A stretch of 23,327 bases of DNA from UCB3 sp964415605 (GCA_964415605.1 CAYQBA010000061.1:1-23327); one strand, 5' to 3'. Shown: positions 1-9,067, numbered from the stretch's first letter. Notes: a model not told the origin generated them from the letters alone. Program-made: numbers and translations.

Positions 1-172
1 CTGGCCCCTCTGGGGGCGGGGTGGCGCGCAGCGCCGGGGTGGGGGTGGTCCGGGGCGGCGGGGAGACCATCGGTTGCCGGGACGACCTCGGGCAAGGTGG
101 GCGCACATCCAGAGCCGAGTCCCCCCTCGCGGGCGCGATGGTCGGGCCGCGAGGGGGGACTCCGCCCCCAGG
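1..172. other. Left-edge non-coding stretch, G-rich
   Basis: No gene is supported here. Bases 12-63 of the plus strand are rich in runs of four to five G. Bases 117-162 form the long hairpin listed separately. The window edge prevents saying what lies to the left. Confidence 0.5.
117..162 (-). terminator. 16-bp perfect stem-loop after the DUF4349 gene
   Basis: Bases 117-132 pair perfectly with 147-162 (arms GAGTCCCCCCTCGCGG / CCGCGAGGGGGGACTC) around a 14-nt loop. The hairpin starts about 10 nt beyond the stop codon of the minus-strand gene at 173. There is no T-tract on either side, so it may be a U-less terminator or an RNA 3'-end stabiliser rather than a classical intrinsic terminator. 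Confidence 0.6.
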
Positions 173-1708
173 CTACGCCTGCCGCGTTGATCGCCGCCCG
201 CGGACGCCCCACCACACCAGCGCCACCGGAGCCGCCAGCGGCAGGACGACGACCGCGAGCCAGATCGCCAGCGTCGCCAGGATGCGCAGGATGCCGGCCA
301 GCGTGTTGGACGCCGCGCGCGCCTCGTCGGCCGCGCTCCAGCCCGGCACCGGCGTCGGCGTGGGCGTCGGGGTCGGCGTCTCCGCCGGCGCGGGCGCGTA
401 CAGCTCGGCTGTGATGGTCGAGTAGGCGGCGCGGTCGGCCAGGAAGCGCATGCGGCCCTTGATCTGCCCGAGCTGACCCTCGATCTCGGCCAGCTGGGCG
501 TTCACCCGCAGCGACTCCTCCACGGTGGTCGCCTGCTCCAGGAACTGGCGGATTCGCGCCTGGGTGGCCTCCAGGTTGGCGACCTGGCTCTGCAGGTCGA
601 CGTACTCCTGGCTGGCGTCGACGCCGCTGGTGTGCTCGCGCAGGACCGTCGCCCCGGCATCGCGCACGCGCTGCAGCGCGAGCTCGAACTGGTCGACCGG
701 CACGCCGATCCGGATCGTTGCCGCCGCGCCGGGCGCCCCGCCCAGATCCGTCCGGGTCTCGATGACGTAGCCCCCGCTCTGCGCGGCGATGGTCTCGATG
801 CGCCCCAGCGTCGCCGGCACCGACGCGACTTCGAGGCTCAGCGTGGCGTCCTTGATGATCTTGCGCCCCGCGCTCGACGGCGCCACCGGCGGCGGGGCCT
901 CGGCGGCGCGGTTCCCGTCGTCGCCCCCGGCACTCGGCGGCGATCCTGGCAGCCCGGGGGCGCTCACACCCGCGCCGGGCGTCGCCTGGACTGCGAGGTA
1001 CAGGCCCGTCGGCTCGGCTGCCGCCACCTCCGCGCGCCGATCTTGGCCGCCGGCGAGACCGCCGGGCGGCGCGATCTCGGCCTCGGCGGCGGCCTCCCCA
1101 TCGTCGATCGGCTCCCGCGCTGCGCGCCGGCTCCGCGTGAGGGAGTCCCACAACGTGGGCGGGGTGGGGATCGCCAGGTCGAAGTCCGCCCCCGTGGCCG
1201 CCACCTTGTGCCCGTCCGAAGCGCCCGCCCTTTGCCGCCACGCTTCCACGCTCGCGGCGGTATAGCGTCCCCACCCGACGAGCCACGTGGCGGTGGGCAG
1301 GACGACGAAGACCAGCACGATGGCCGCCGACGCGAGTGTCCCGAGCTGCCACCCGAGCGACCAGCCGCGCACGGCCGCCCAGGCGGCGCGGAAGGGAGTC
1401 GCCCAGCGGGTGGCGAAGGGCGTCTGGGTCGGCGCAGGGGCGGCCGCCGACCGGATCGCCGCGCGCTGGTCGGCGCTGAGGCGAAGGTCCGGCGCGGCCG
1501 CGCGGTCCGGCGCGAAGGTCGAGGCGAGCGTCGCGGCCAGCGCGCGGACCGCGGCGGCCGCGGCGCCGGTCTCGGCGTCGCTCGCGACGGTCGCCTCGAT
1601 GGCGGCGACGGTGGCGGGGTCGAGGGCGTCGAGCTCGCCCAGCGCCCAGGTGGTCAGGTCGTGGTCGGAAAAGCCGCGGGCGTCGTCGTGGCGAATCGTC
1701 TCGTCCAT
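173..1708 (-). CDS. Membrane-anchored DUF4349-domain protein, probable anti-sigma factor
   Basis: The 511-aa protein has four parts. Residues 1-90 are an acidic/alanine-rich helical segment like the N-terminal tails of anti-sigma-like proteins, with no HxxxCxxC zinc motif. A membrane segment lies at about 124-146. A low-complexity Pro/Ala/Gly linker spans about 165-280. A DUF4349 domain covers about 282-440, containing a predicted coiled coil at about 370-420. A TPTPTPTP linker and a second membrane segment (about 472-502) end in a short basic tail. ATG 1708 is chosen because it lies 5 nt after the sigma-factor stop. An in-frame GTG three codons upstream (1717) overlaps that stop as GTGA and is the alternative start. 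The position directly behind an ECF sigma gene suggests that the N-terminus holds the sigma factor and the DUF4349 part is extracytoplasmic. DUF4349 itself has no established biochemical role that I know of. Confidence 0.8.
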   Translation of the reverse strand: MDETIRHDDARGFSDHDLTTWALGELDALDPATVAAIEATVASDAETGAAAAAVRALAATLASTFAPDRAAAPDLRLSADQRAAIRSAAAPAPTQTPFATRWATPFRAAWAAVRGWSLGWQLGTLASAAIVLVFVVLPTATWLVGWGRYTAASVEAWRQRAGASDGHKVAATGADFDLAIPTPPTLWDSLTRSRRAAREPIDDGEAAAEAEIAPPGGLAGGQDRRAEVAAAEPTGLYLAVQATPGAGVSAPGLPGSPPSAGGDDGNRAAEAPPPVAPSSAGRKIIKDATLSLEVASVPATLGRIETIAAQSGGYVIETRTDLGGAPGAAATIRIGVPVDQFELALQRVRDAGATVLREHTSGVDASQEYVDLQSQVANLEATQARIRQFLEQATTVEESLRVNAQLAEIEGQLGQIKGRMRFLADRAAYSTITAELYAPAPAETPTPTPTPTPVPGWSAADEARAASNTLAGILRILATLAIWLAVVVLPLAAPVALVWWGVRGRRSTRQA

Positions 1709-1713
1709 GGGGT

Positions 1714-2247
1714 TCACCTCGTCTCCTCGGCGGGCCCGTCGGTCAGCTGGGCCCGCAGCGCCTGCATGGCGGTGTGGATCTGCACGCCGACGCGCGACAC
1801 CGTCTTGCCGGTGACGGCGCTGATCTCCTTGTAGCTGAGGCCGTCCTGGAACTTCAGGCGGATGACCTCCCTCAGATCGTCGGGCAGGCGGTCGATGGCC
1901 GCGGCCGCGCGGCGCTCGGCCTCGTGGATCTCGACCATGGCCTCGGGGCCTGGTTGGGGTTCGGCGAAGGCGCCGGGCGGCGCCGGGGTGCTCAGGGCGT
2001 TCACGCGCTGTTCCTTTCGTGAGACGTCCAGCGCCCGGTTGCGGCACACCGCGAACAGCCATTGCCCGACATGGTCGCCCACCTGGGCGGGGTCCGCGCG
2101 GCACAGCCGCAGGAACGCGTCCTGGACGATGTCGCGCGCGAGGTCGGGATCGCGGGTGATGCGCAGCGCGTGGCGGAGGAGCGGCCCCTCGAACTCCGTC
2201 AGGGCCTGCTCGATCCACCGGGCGTGGGGCGCGTCGGACGGGTGCAT
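1714..2247 (-). CDS. ECF-family RNA polymerase sigma factor
   Basis: The 177-aa protein has the size and two-domain layout of extracytoplasmic-function sigma factors. Region 2 (about residues 20-85) contains the segment DIVQDAFLRLCR and the helix around GQWLFAVCRNRALD. Region 4 (about 112-165) contains LPDDLREVIRLKFQDGLSYKEISAVTGKTVSRVGVQIHTA, the helix-turn-helix that would read the -35 element (shown here only as the region: LPDDLR to QIHTA). It directs RNA polymerase to a dedicated regulon. It is transcribed with the downstream membrane DUF4349 gene, 5 nt away, a typical sigma/anti-sigma arrangement. A short acidic/proline linker joins the two regions, and no C-terminal extension is present. 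The regulon cannot be told from the sequence. Confidence 0.9.
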   Translation of the reverse strand: MHPSDAPHARWIEQALTEFEGPLLRHALRITRDPDLARDIVQDAFLRLCRADPAQVGDHVGQWLFAVCRNRALDVSRKEQRVNALSTPAPPGAFAEPQPGPEAMVEIHEAERRAAAAIDRLPDDLREVIRLKFQDGLSYKEISAVTGKTVSRVGVQIHTAMQALRAQLTDGPAEETR

Positions 2248-2273
2248 GGCTCGGCTCCCCAGGGGATTGGACA

Positions 2274-2316
2274 GGTGTGCACACCCTTAAATACGATTCC
2301 GCGGCGGTTTTATTAA
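2274..2316 (-). promoter_or_regulatory. Promoter of the sigma/DUF4349 operon with a 12-bp palindrome at the start site
   Basis: On the minus strand, TTAATA (2316-2311) and TATTTA (2293-2288) are separated by 17 bp, each a 4/6 match or so to the sigma70 hexamers. The local AT-richness is exceptional for this genome. The predicted start (~2281) falls inside the perfect palindrome GGTGTGCACACC (2274-2285), a plausible operator. An ECF-type promoter cannot be excluded: GGAATC lies just upstream. Confidence 0.45.
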
Positions 2317-2321
2317 TGGAC

Positions 2322-2353
2322 CGGGGCCGGCCCCGCGTTGGGAGCCGGCCCCG
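2322..2353 (-). terminator. Hairpin after gcvP
   Basis: CGGGGCCGGC (2322-2331) pairs perfectly with GCCGGCCCCG (2344-2353) around a 12-nt loop, starting about 24 nt past the gcvP stop. There is no U-tract, but the very stable stem sits exactly between the two transcription units. Confidence 0.5.
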
Positions 2354-2376
2354 ACCGTGGTGATGTCCGCCTCGCG

Positions 2377-5265
<2,889 letters not shown>

Positions 5266-5287
5266 GGGTGCGTGTTCTCCGTGCTGG

Positions 5288-5305
5288 GGACGCCCCGGGG
5301 CGTCC
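5288..5305 (-). promoter_or_regulatory. Perfect 18-bp palindrome in the gcvP leader
   Basis: GGACGCCCCGGGGCGTCC is self-complementary across all 18 bases and ends 22 nt before the gcvP start codon. In RNA it would form a hairpin just ahead of the ribosome site. In DNA it could be an operator. It does not match the glycine riboswitch architecture. Confidence 0.35.
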
Positions 5306-5377
5306 GGGCCTTGGCGCGCGGCGGCGGCCGCGGGCGCGCGGGGTCGCCCGCGCATCGGTCCGATGGGACGACGGGAC

Positions 5378-5383
5378 ATTATA
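5378..5383 (-). promoter_or_regulatory. Consensus -10 element for gcvP
   Basis: The minus strand reads TATAAT, a 6/6 match in an otherwise GC-rich stretch, giving a leader of about 105 nt. No good -35 is spaced at 17 bp. The nearest candidate, TTATCA (5409-5404), would need a 20-bp spacer. Confidence 0.45.
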
Positions 5384-5431
5384 TCTACGGCGGGGCGCTG
5401 GCCTGATAAACGCGAGGCGCGCCACACGGCC

Positions 5432-5460
5432 TTGATGACAATGGGGCGAGTGGCTATCAT
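5432..5460 (+). promoter_or_regulatory. Promoter of the toxin-antitoxin operon
   Basis: TTGATG (5432-5437) and TATCAT (5455-5460) are separated by exactly 17 bp. The predicted start is near 5467, giving a leader of about 130 nt before the antitoxin ATG. Confidence 0.5.
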
Positions 5461-5471
5461 GTGGACGGCAG

Positions 5472-5504
5472 CGGTGGCCACTCCAGCGCATCGCCGGTGG
5501 CCAC
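5472..5504 (+). repeat. Two copies of palindromic box CGGTGGCCAC, candidate autoregulatory operator
   Basis: CGGTGGCCAC occurs at 5472-5481 and 5495-5504, 23 bp apart, each containing the perfect 8-bp palindrome GTGGCCAC. They sit just downstream of the predicted start of the Phd/PIN operon. Phd/YefM antitoxins typically repress their own operons through short palindromes, so this is the natural operator candidate. Confidence 0.4.
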
Positions 5505-5599
5505 GGCATGTGCCAGACGCCGTCCGGTACGGCCGCGGCAGGGTCCAGGCGCCGGCCTGGCGACCATCGGCATGCGTGACACGGGAGGACGGATCGAAC

Positions 5600-5890
5600 A
5601 TGGAGCCCAGGGGCATGGAACCCACGTGCATCGGCGTGCGGGAGCTGAAGAACGACGCCACCCGCATCGTGCGCGAGGTCCGGGAGACCCGCGCGGAGTA
5701 CATCGTCACCGTCCGCGGGGAACCGGCGGCGGTGATCCGCCCCTTCACGGCGGAGGACGCGGAGCGCTTGCGGCAGGCGCAGGCGACACGGCACCTGGAG
5801 ACGCTGGAGGATCTTGCCCGCAGGATTGGCCAGGCATGGGACTCGCCGAAGAGCGGCGTCGCGCTGATCGAAGAGCAACGGCGCGGCTGA
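5600..5890 (+). CDS. Phd/YefM-family antitoxin
   Basis: The 96-aa protein has the Phd/YefM signature at its N-terminus: IGVRELKNDATRIVREV followed by a strand-helix segment with YIVTVRGEPAAVIRP. This fold binds operator DNA as a dimer. The charged C-terminal half (about residues 50-96) would wrap around and block the toxin. ATG 5600 is preceded by GGGAGGA at 5583-5589. ATG 5615, five codons later, is an alternative start. Its stop overlaps the toxin start as TGATG, the usual antitoxin-first arrangement that couples translation. Function is inferred from family and layout. Confidence 0.87.
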   Translation: MEPRGMEPTCIGVRELKNDATRIVREVRETRAEYIVTVRGEPAAVIRPFTAEDAERLRQAQATRHLETLEDLARRIGQAWDSPKSGVALIEEQRRG

Positions 5891-6333
5891 TGGCGGTCCT
5901 CGACGCGAGCGTCCAGATCGCCCTGCTCAACGCCGCCGACGAGCATCGCCAAGCCGCGCTGGCCTGGTACACCGCCGCCCTCACCGCCGGCGAGCCGATC
6001 CACGCTCCCTGGATCCTCGTCGCCGAGGTCGGCGCCGGCATCACCCGCGGGCTAAGCCGCCCGGCCCTGGCCCGCGAGGCCGTCGCGCGGATCGTCGGCG
6101 ATGGCGCCATCACCCTGTTCCCCGTCGATGCTGGTCTGGCGGAGCGAGCGGCCGCGGTCGCCATCGAGCACCACGTTCGCGGCTGCGACGCGATCTACGT
6201 GGCGCTGGCCGCGATCCTGGGGGACACGCTCGTGACCTTCGACGCGCAGCAGTCCGAGCGCGCGAGGGCCATCGTTTCGGTGCTCACGCCGGGCGCGGGA
6301 GCCGGCCACGGGGGTGTGCCTCGCGGCGCGTGA
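5890..6333 (+). CDS. PIN-domain toxin (VapC-like ribonuclease)
   Basis: The 147-aa protein has the four acidic positions of a PIN nuclease: Asp5 (VLDASV), Glu46 (LVAEVG), Asp100 (GCDAIYVALA) and Asp118 (VTFDAQ). VapC toxins use these with Mg2+ to cut specific RNAs such as tRNA. All key residues are present, so it should be active unless held by the upstream antitoxin. ATG 5890 shares one base with the antitoxin stop. The tail after about residue 130 (GAGAGHGGVPRGA) is low complexity. The same reading frame continues after the stop into LVIVD-like sequence, so the native C-terminus may have been replaced by a junction. The RNA target is not predictable. Confidence 0.87.
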   Translation: MAVLDASVQIALLNAADEHRQAALAWYTAALTAGEPIHAPWILVAEVGAGITRGLSRPALAREAVARIVGDGAITLFPVDAGLAERAAAVAIEHHVRGCDAIYVALAAILGDTLVTFDAQQSERARAIVSVLTPGAGAGHGGVPRGA

Positions 6334-6535
6334 CGAGATCGGCTCTTCAACGTGGTCGTCGACGGTGCGTGGGTCTTCGCCACGGCGTACAAGGCGATCA
6401 ACCAGATGTATGACCCGGGCGGCGTGGTGCTCGTTGCCATCGACATCACCGACCCGGCGCGGCCGCGCGCGTCCATCGCTTCCAGTGCGCCTGCTGACTT
6501 CAAGGCGCGTTTCGATGCGGTTGCCGTTGACCCCC
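6334..6535 (+). pseudogene. Decayed fragment resembling an LVIVD-repeat beta-propeller protein
   Basis: The frame following the toxin stop reads VVVDGAWVFATAYKA and then GGVVLVAIDITDPARPRA. This resembles one blade of LVIVD repeat proteins (VxVxGxxAYV...GLxVVDVSDPxxP). The first ~40 codons have the high third-position GC expected of real genes here, and the signal then fades. There is no start codon with a ribosome site, and no signal peptide or second blade. I read it as a remnant left by a deletion or insertion. It could be chance coding-like sequence in a GC-rich genome. Confidence 0.35.
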
Positions 6536-6564
6536 TTGACAACCCCACCGACCTGTGGTATCTT
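6536..6564 (+). promoter_or_regulatory. Strong sigma70-like promoter of a short leader transcript
   Basis: TTGACA (6536-6541, 6/6) and TATCTT (6559-6564) are spaced by 17 bp, with an extended -10 TGG directly before it. The predicted start is near 6571. This is one of the best promoters in the window, but no long ORF follows directly. Confidence 0.65.
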
Positions 6565-6586
6565 GGCGCCATCTCTGGCGAAAGGA

Positions 6587-6649
6587 GGCGTGCCCACAAT
6601 GCGAAATGCCGTCATCACCCGCGATGTCCCCGCGTTGTGTGGGCGCGCC
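6587..6649 (+). promoter_or_regulatory. 12-bp RNA stem enclosing the 18-codon ORF
   Basis: GGCGTGCCCACA (6587-6598) pairs with TGTGGGCGCGCC (6638-6649) over 12 bp with a single G-U wobble. The left arm covers the last two bases of the AAAGGAGG ribosome site and ends immediately before the ATG. The right arm is codons 14-17. Folding would limit ribosome access, and translation would open the stem, so downstream folding could be tied to translation of the ORF. Confidence 0.5.
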
Positions 6650-6655
6650 TGCTGA
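6599..6655 (+). CDS. 18-codon leader-peptide candidate
   Basis: ATG 6599 follows a perfect Shine-Dalgarno AAAGGAGG (6581-6588) at 10 nt and ends at TGA 6653-6655. The peptide is MRNAVITRDVPALCGRAC, with three arginines and two cysteines in its 18 residues. Promoter, ribosome site, micro-ORF, inverted repeat and terminator follow one another within 180 bp, the order seen in translational attenuators. It could also be a free-standing micropeptide or an sRNA with an accidental ORF. The amino-acid content does not point clearly to one sensed amino acid. Confidence 0.45.
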   Translation: MRNAVITRDVPALCGRAC

Positions 6656-6661
6656 GTCCGA

Positions 6662-6677
6662 GACCGATCTAGCGGTC
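6662..6677 (+). promoter_or_regulatory. Short hairpin between the micro-ORF and the terminator
   Basis: GACCG (6662-6666) pairs with CGGTC (6673-6677) around the loop ATCTAG. It lies 6 nt after the micro-ORF stop and 5 nt before the terminator stem, where pause or antiterminator structures sit in attenuators. Confidence 0.35.
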
Positions 6678-6682
6678 ACACG

Positions 6683-6711
6683 ACCACAGGCAGCCCCGCC
6701 TGTGGTTTTTT
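6683..6711 (+). terminator. Intrinsic terminator of the leader transcript
   Basis: ACCACAGGC (6683-6691) pairs with GCCTGTGGT (6698-6706) around AGCCCC and runs into TTTTTT (6706-6711). It is the only textbook rho-independent terminator with a U-tract in the window. It would yield a ~140-nt transcript unless read through into the RIO kinase gene. Confidence 0.85.
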
Positions 6712-6714
6712 GTT

Positions 6715-6786
6715 GCCCGGCGACGGCCGTTGCCGGGCGGCAAGCACCCTCTCACGAGGCCACAGGACTCGCCGTCCCGTGGCCTC
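6715..6786 (+). promoter_or_regulatory. Two further stable hairpins ahead of the RIO kinase gene
   Basis: GCCCGGCGAC (6715-6724) pairs with GTTGCCGGGC (6729-6738) around GGCC, with one wobble. GAGGCCAC (6756-6763) pairs with GTGGCCTC (6779-6786), and inside it GGAC (6765-6768) pairs with GTCC (6774-6777). The two stems lie back to back between the terminator and the ATG at 6831. I see no promoter between them and the gene. Confidence 0.5.
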
Positions 6787-6830
6787 TTCGCTTGTCACCG
6801 CACATCGGATCTCGAGGATCAGCACCATCC

Positions 6831-7991
6831 ATGAACGTTCACCTTTCGCGCCGCCAACACGGCGCGCCGCTCGGCATCGACAACGCGAGCCGCGACGAGC
6901 ACAACGATTTCCCCGCCGCCGGCGACATCGACGTCGATGTCCGCCTCGATCTCGACGGCGACCTCTCCCCCGGCGACCTGCTCGACCCCGCCCTCGACGA
7001 CGAGATCGAGCATCTGTACGACGTCCACCGCCGCGACCGCCAGGCCCACCGCCTGCGCGGCGCGGTGCCTCGCCGGCGCCCGCGACCCATGCCCGCCGGC
7101 GGCTACCGCGACGCGGCCGTCCCCGACGAGCCGCTCGACACCGGCCTGGCGTTCACGTACCAGGGCTCTCGCCACGAGCACGCGTGGATTCACGAAGCCC
7201 TCGACACGTTCGTGCACCAGGGCGTCATCACCGACGTCTTGCGGCTTGCCAAGGGCGGTAAGGAAGCCACCGTCTACATCTGCGCCGCCAACCCCGGGCT
7301 CGGCGTGTCGCATCTGGCCGCCAAGATCTACCGGCCGCGCAAGTTCCGGAGCCTCCGCAACGACGCCCTCTACCGGACCGGGCGCAAGGCCCTGGACGCC
7401 GACGGCAAGCTCATCAAGGACTCGCGCGCCGTGCACGCCATGCGCAAGGGCACCGACTTCGGCAAGACGGTCGCGCACACGTCGTGGCTCGCGCACGAGC
7501 TCGGCGCCCTCCGGCGCCTCCACGCCGCCGGCGTGGACGTCCCGCGCCCGTTCGCCACCGGACCCAACGTCATCCTCATGGCGTATGTCGGCGACGCCGC
7601 CATGCCGGCGCCCACGCTCAGCCAGGTCGCGCTGGCGCCCGGCGAGGCCGCACCGCTGTTCCGGCGCGTCGTCGACAACATCGAGCGGATGCTCGCCGAG
7701 CGCTGCATCCACGGCGACCTCTCGGCTTTCAACATCCTCTACTGGCAGGGCGAGATCACGTTGATCGACTTCCCTCAGGTGGTCGACCCGTTCGACAACC
7801 CCGCCGGCCGCGCCATCTTCGACCGCGACGTCGCGCGCGTGTGCGGCTACTTTGCGGGGCAGGGGGTCGACGCCGACCCGGCCGCGCTGGCCGCGACGAT
7901 CTGGGAACGCCACGTGCCGGCCGACCTGTGGGAAGGCGTCCCGCTGACCGAGGCCGAGCTGGCGGAGATGGCGGGGGTGGGAAGGCGCTAA
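6831..7991 (+). CDS. RIO1-type atypical protein kinase/ATPase
   Basis: The 386-aa protein has an acidic, Asp-rich N-terminal extension (residues 1-110) and then a RIO kinase domain (about 115-370). The domain contains the nucleotide loop GKEATVY (143-149), Lys165 in AAKIY, catalytic HGDLSAFN (294-301, Asp296) and the metal-binding LIDFPQ (Asp313). RIO proteins are known from archaeal and eukaryotic ribosome maturation; the role of the bacterial forms is poorly defined. ATG 6831 is the first Met in an unbroken protein-like stretch, preceded only by a weak GAGGAT. The gene sits behind the terminator-containing leader, so expression may depend on read-through. No partner gene is adjacent, and the next gene is convergent. 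Confidence 0.88.
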   Translation: MNVHLSRRQHGAPLGIDNASRDEHNDFPAAGDIDVDVRLDLDGDLSPGDLLDPALDDEIEHLYDVHRRDRQAHRLRGAVPRRRPRPMPAGGYRDAAVPDEPLDTGLAFTYQGSRHEHAWIHEALDTFVHQGVITDVLRLAKGGKEATVYICAANPGLGVSHLAAKIYRPRKFRSLRNDALYRTGRKALDADGKLIKDSRAVHAMRKGTDFGKTVAHTSWLAHELGALRRLHAAGVDVPRPFATGPNVILMAYVGDAAMPAPTLSQVALAPGEAAPLFRRVVDNIERMLAERCIHGDLSAFNILYWQGEITLIDFPQVVDPFDNPAGRAIFDRDVARVCGYFAGQGVDADPAALAATIWERHVPADLWEGVPLTEAELAEMAGVGRR

Positions 7992-7995
7992 TGTG

Positions 7996-8030
7996 GGTGG
8001 GCGTGGGGCTCATCATCGCCCACGCCCACC
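7996..8030. terminator. Bidirectional hairpin between convergent genes
   Basis: GGTGGGCGTGGG (7996-8007) pairs perfectly over 12 bp with CCCACGCCCACC (8019-8030), loop 11 nt. It lies in the 59-bp gap between the RIO kinase stop and the DUF697-like gene stop. There is no U-tract. Confidence 0.6.
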
Positions 8031-8050
8031 TGCTCGCCGACTGGCCGACG

Positions 8051-9067
8051 TCAGGGCACGCCCGCCGCGTCCGCCGTCGCCGGCGGCGTCTCGTCGGTGC
8101 CGCGCTTGCCCGTGAGCCCCTCCTTCAACGCGCCGCCGGCCGACACGATGCGGCGTCCGACGCTCGACACGGCGTCCGTGACGCCCTTGCCAGCCGCCCG
8201 CCCGATGGTCGCGGACACCCGCCCGGCGCCGGCCACCGTGATGGCGCCGAGCATCGCGCCGGCTTGCGTGATCGCCAGGCGGCGCAGCGCCCGCCGCTGC
8301 GGGCGCACCCATGCGCGGCTGTGCTCGCGCGCCAGGATGCCGACGCGCAAGGTCATGAACGCGTTGGCGGTCCCCGAGATCACCGAGTTGACGAAGATGC
8401 TGCTGGCGACTTGCAGGCCCGGGATCGCTCCTGCCGCCGAGCCCAGCACCGCCGAGAGCGCCGGCTGCATCGCTTCGGAGACGTCGAGGTCGTCGATCTC
8501 GCCGGCGACGAAGGCCGTGGCGGCGACGTTGGCGTACAGGTAGGCCAGCTCGCGCGCGGGCGGCCGCTGGTAGTAGGTGTGAGCGATGTCCCAGATGAGG
8601 CGGGCGTGGAGGCCGAGGACGAAGAGGGCATCCAGGGCCCCGTTCTGCGAGATGGCCGTGGCGACGAAAGCCCGGCTGGCCGCCGCCTTCGTCGCGTCCG
8701 TCGCCTGGGCATCGAGGGTGCGCAGCGCGCTCTCGACGTCCTCCTGGGTCTCCAGCGCGCGATCGCGCAGGACGGGGTTCTGGGCCAGCCGGCGGCGGAG
8801 GTTGGCGAGGTGGGCTTCGAACGCCGGCGACGCGGCGTCTTCCGGCGGGATCAAGGGGCTCGGCAGGCGCAGGATGAGCACCAGGGGGGTGGCCAAGCTG
8901 ACCCCGAGCACCAGCAGGATGCCCCAGAAGATCGCATCGCCGAGCCGGGGGTCGATGCGGGCGCCGATCTGGGCCAGCTGCATGGTCTGGTTGACGACCA
9001 GCACGGATAGCAGCGTGCCCGCGAAGAGCGCCGCGAAGAGGGTCACGCGCCGGAACGTGGCGTGCAT
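8051..9067 (-). CDS. DUF697/YcjF-like membrane protein
   Basis: The 338-aa protein has two N-terminal membrane segments (about residues 8-27 and 46-67). A charged helical segment of about 80-125 follows. Then comes a block starting GALDALFVLGLHARLIWDIAHTY (about 143-165) that resembles the DUF697/YcjF family, with hydrophobic helices to about 235 and a basic region at about 245-265. The tail is glycine- and threonine-rich. The family is membrane-bound and often found near GTPases; its function is not established and no GTPase is adjacent here. ATG 9067 is fixed by AAGGAGG 8 nt upstream (9082-9076); the much longer in-frame upstream extension has no ribosome site. It is divergent from the VOC gene. 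Confidence 0.7.
   Translation of the reverse strand: MHATFRRVTLFAALFAGTLLSVLVVNQTMQLAQIGARIDPRLGDAIFWGILLVLGVSLATPLVLILRLPSPLIPPEDAASPAFEAHLANLRRRLAQNPVLRDRALETQEDVESALRTLDAQATDATKAAASRAFVATAISQNGALDALFVLGLHARLIWDIAHTYYQRPPARELAYLYANVAATAFVAGEIDDLDVSEAMQPALSAVLGSAAGAIPGLQVASSIFVNSVISGTANAFMTLRVGILAREHSRAWVRPQRRALRRLAITQAGAMLGAITVAGAGRVSATIGRAAGKGVTDAVSSVGRRIVSAGGALKEGLTGKRGTDETPPATADAAGVP

Larger units (their letters stand above)
5266..5599. other. Intergenic region between gcvP and the toxin-antitoxin operon
   Basis: This divergent control region holds a leftward TATAAT for gcvP, an 18-bp palindrome in the gcvP leader, a rightward promoter for the toxin-antitoxin pair and two copies of a palindromic box. 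No protein gene is supported within it. Confidence 0.6.

Noticed and set aside
5266..5371. Glycine riboswitch in the gcvP leader
   Set aside because: The leader is short and shows one palindrome rather than the paired-aptamer core.
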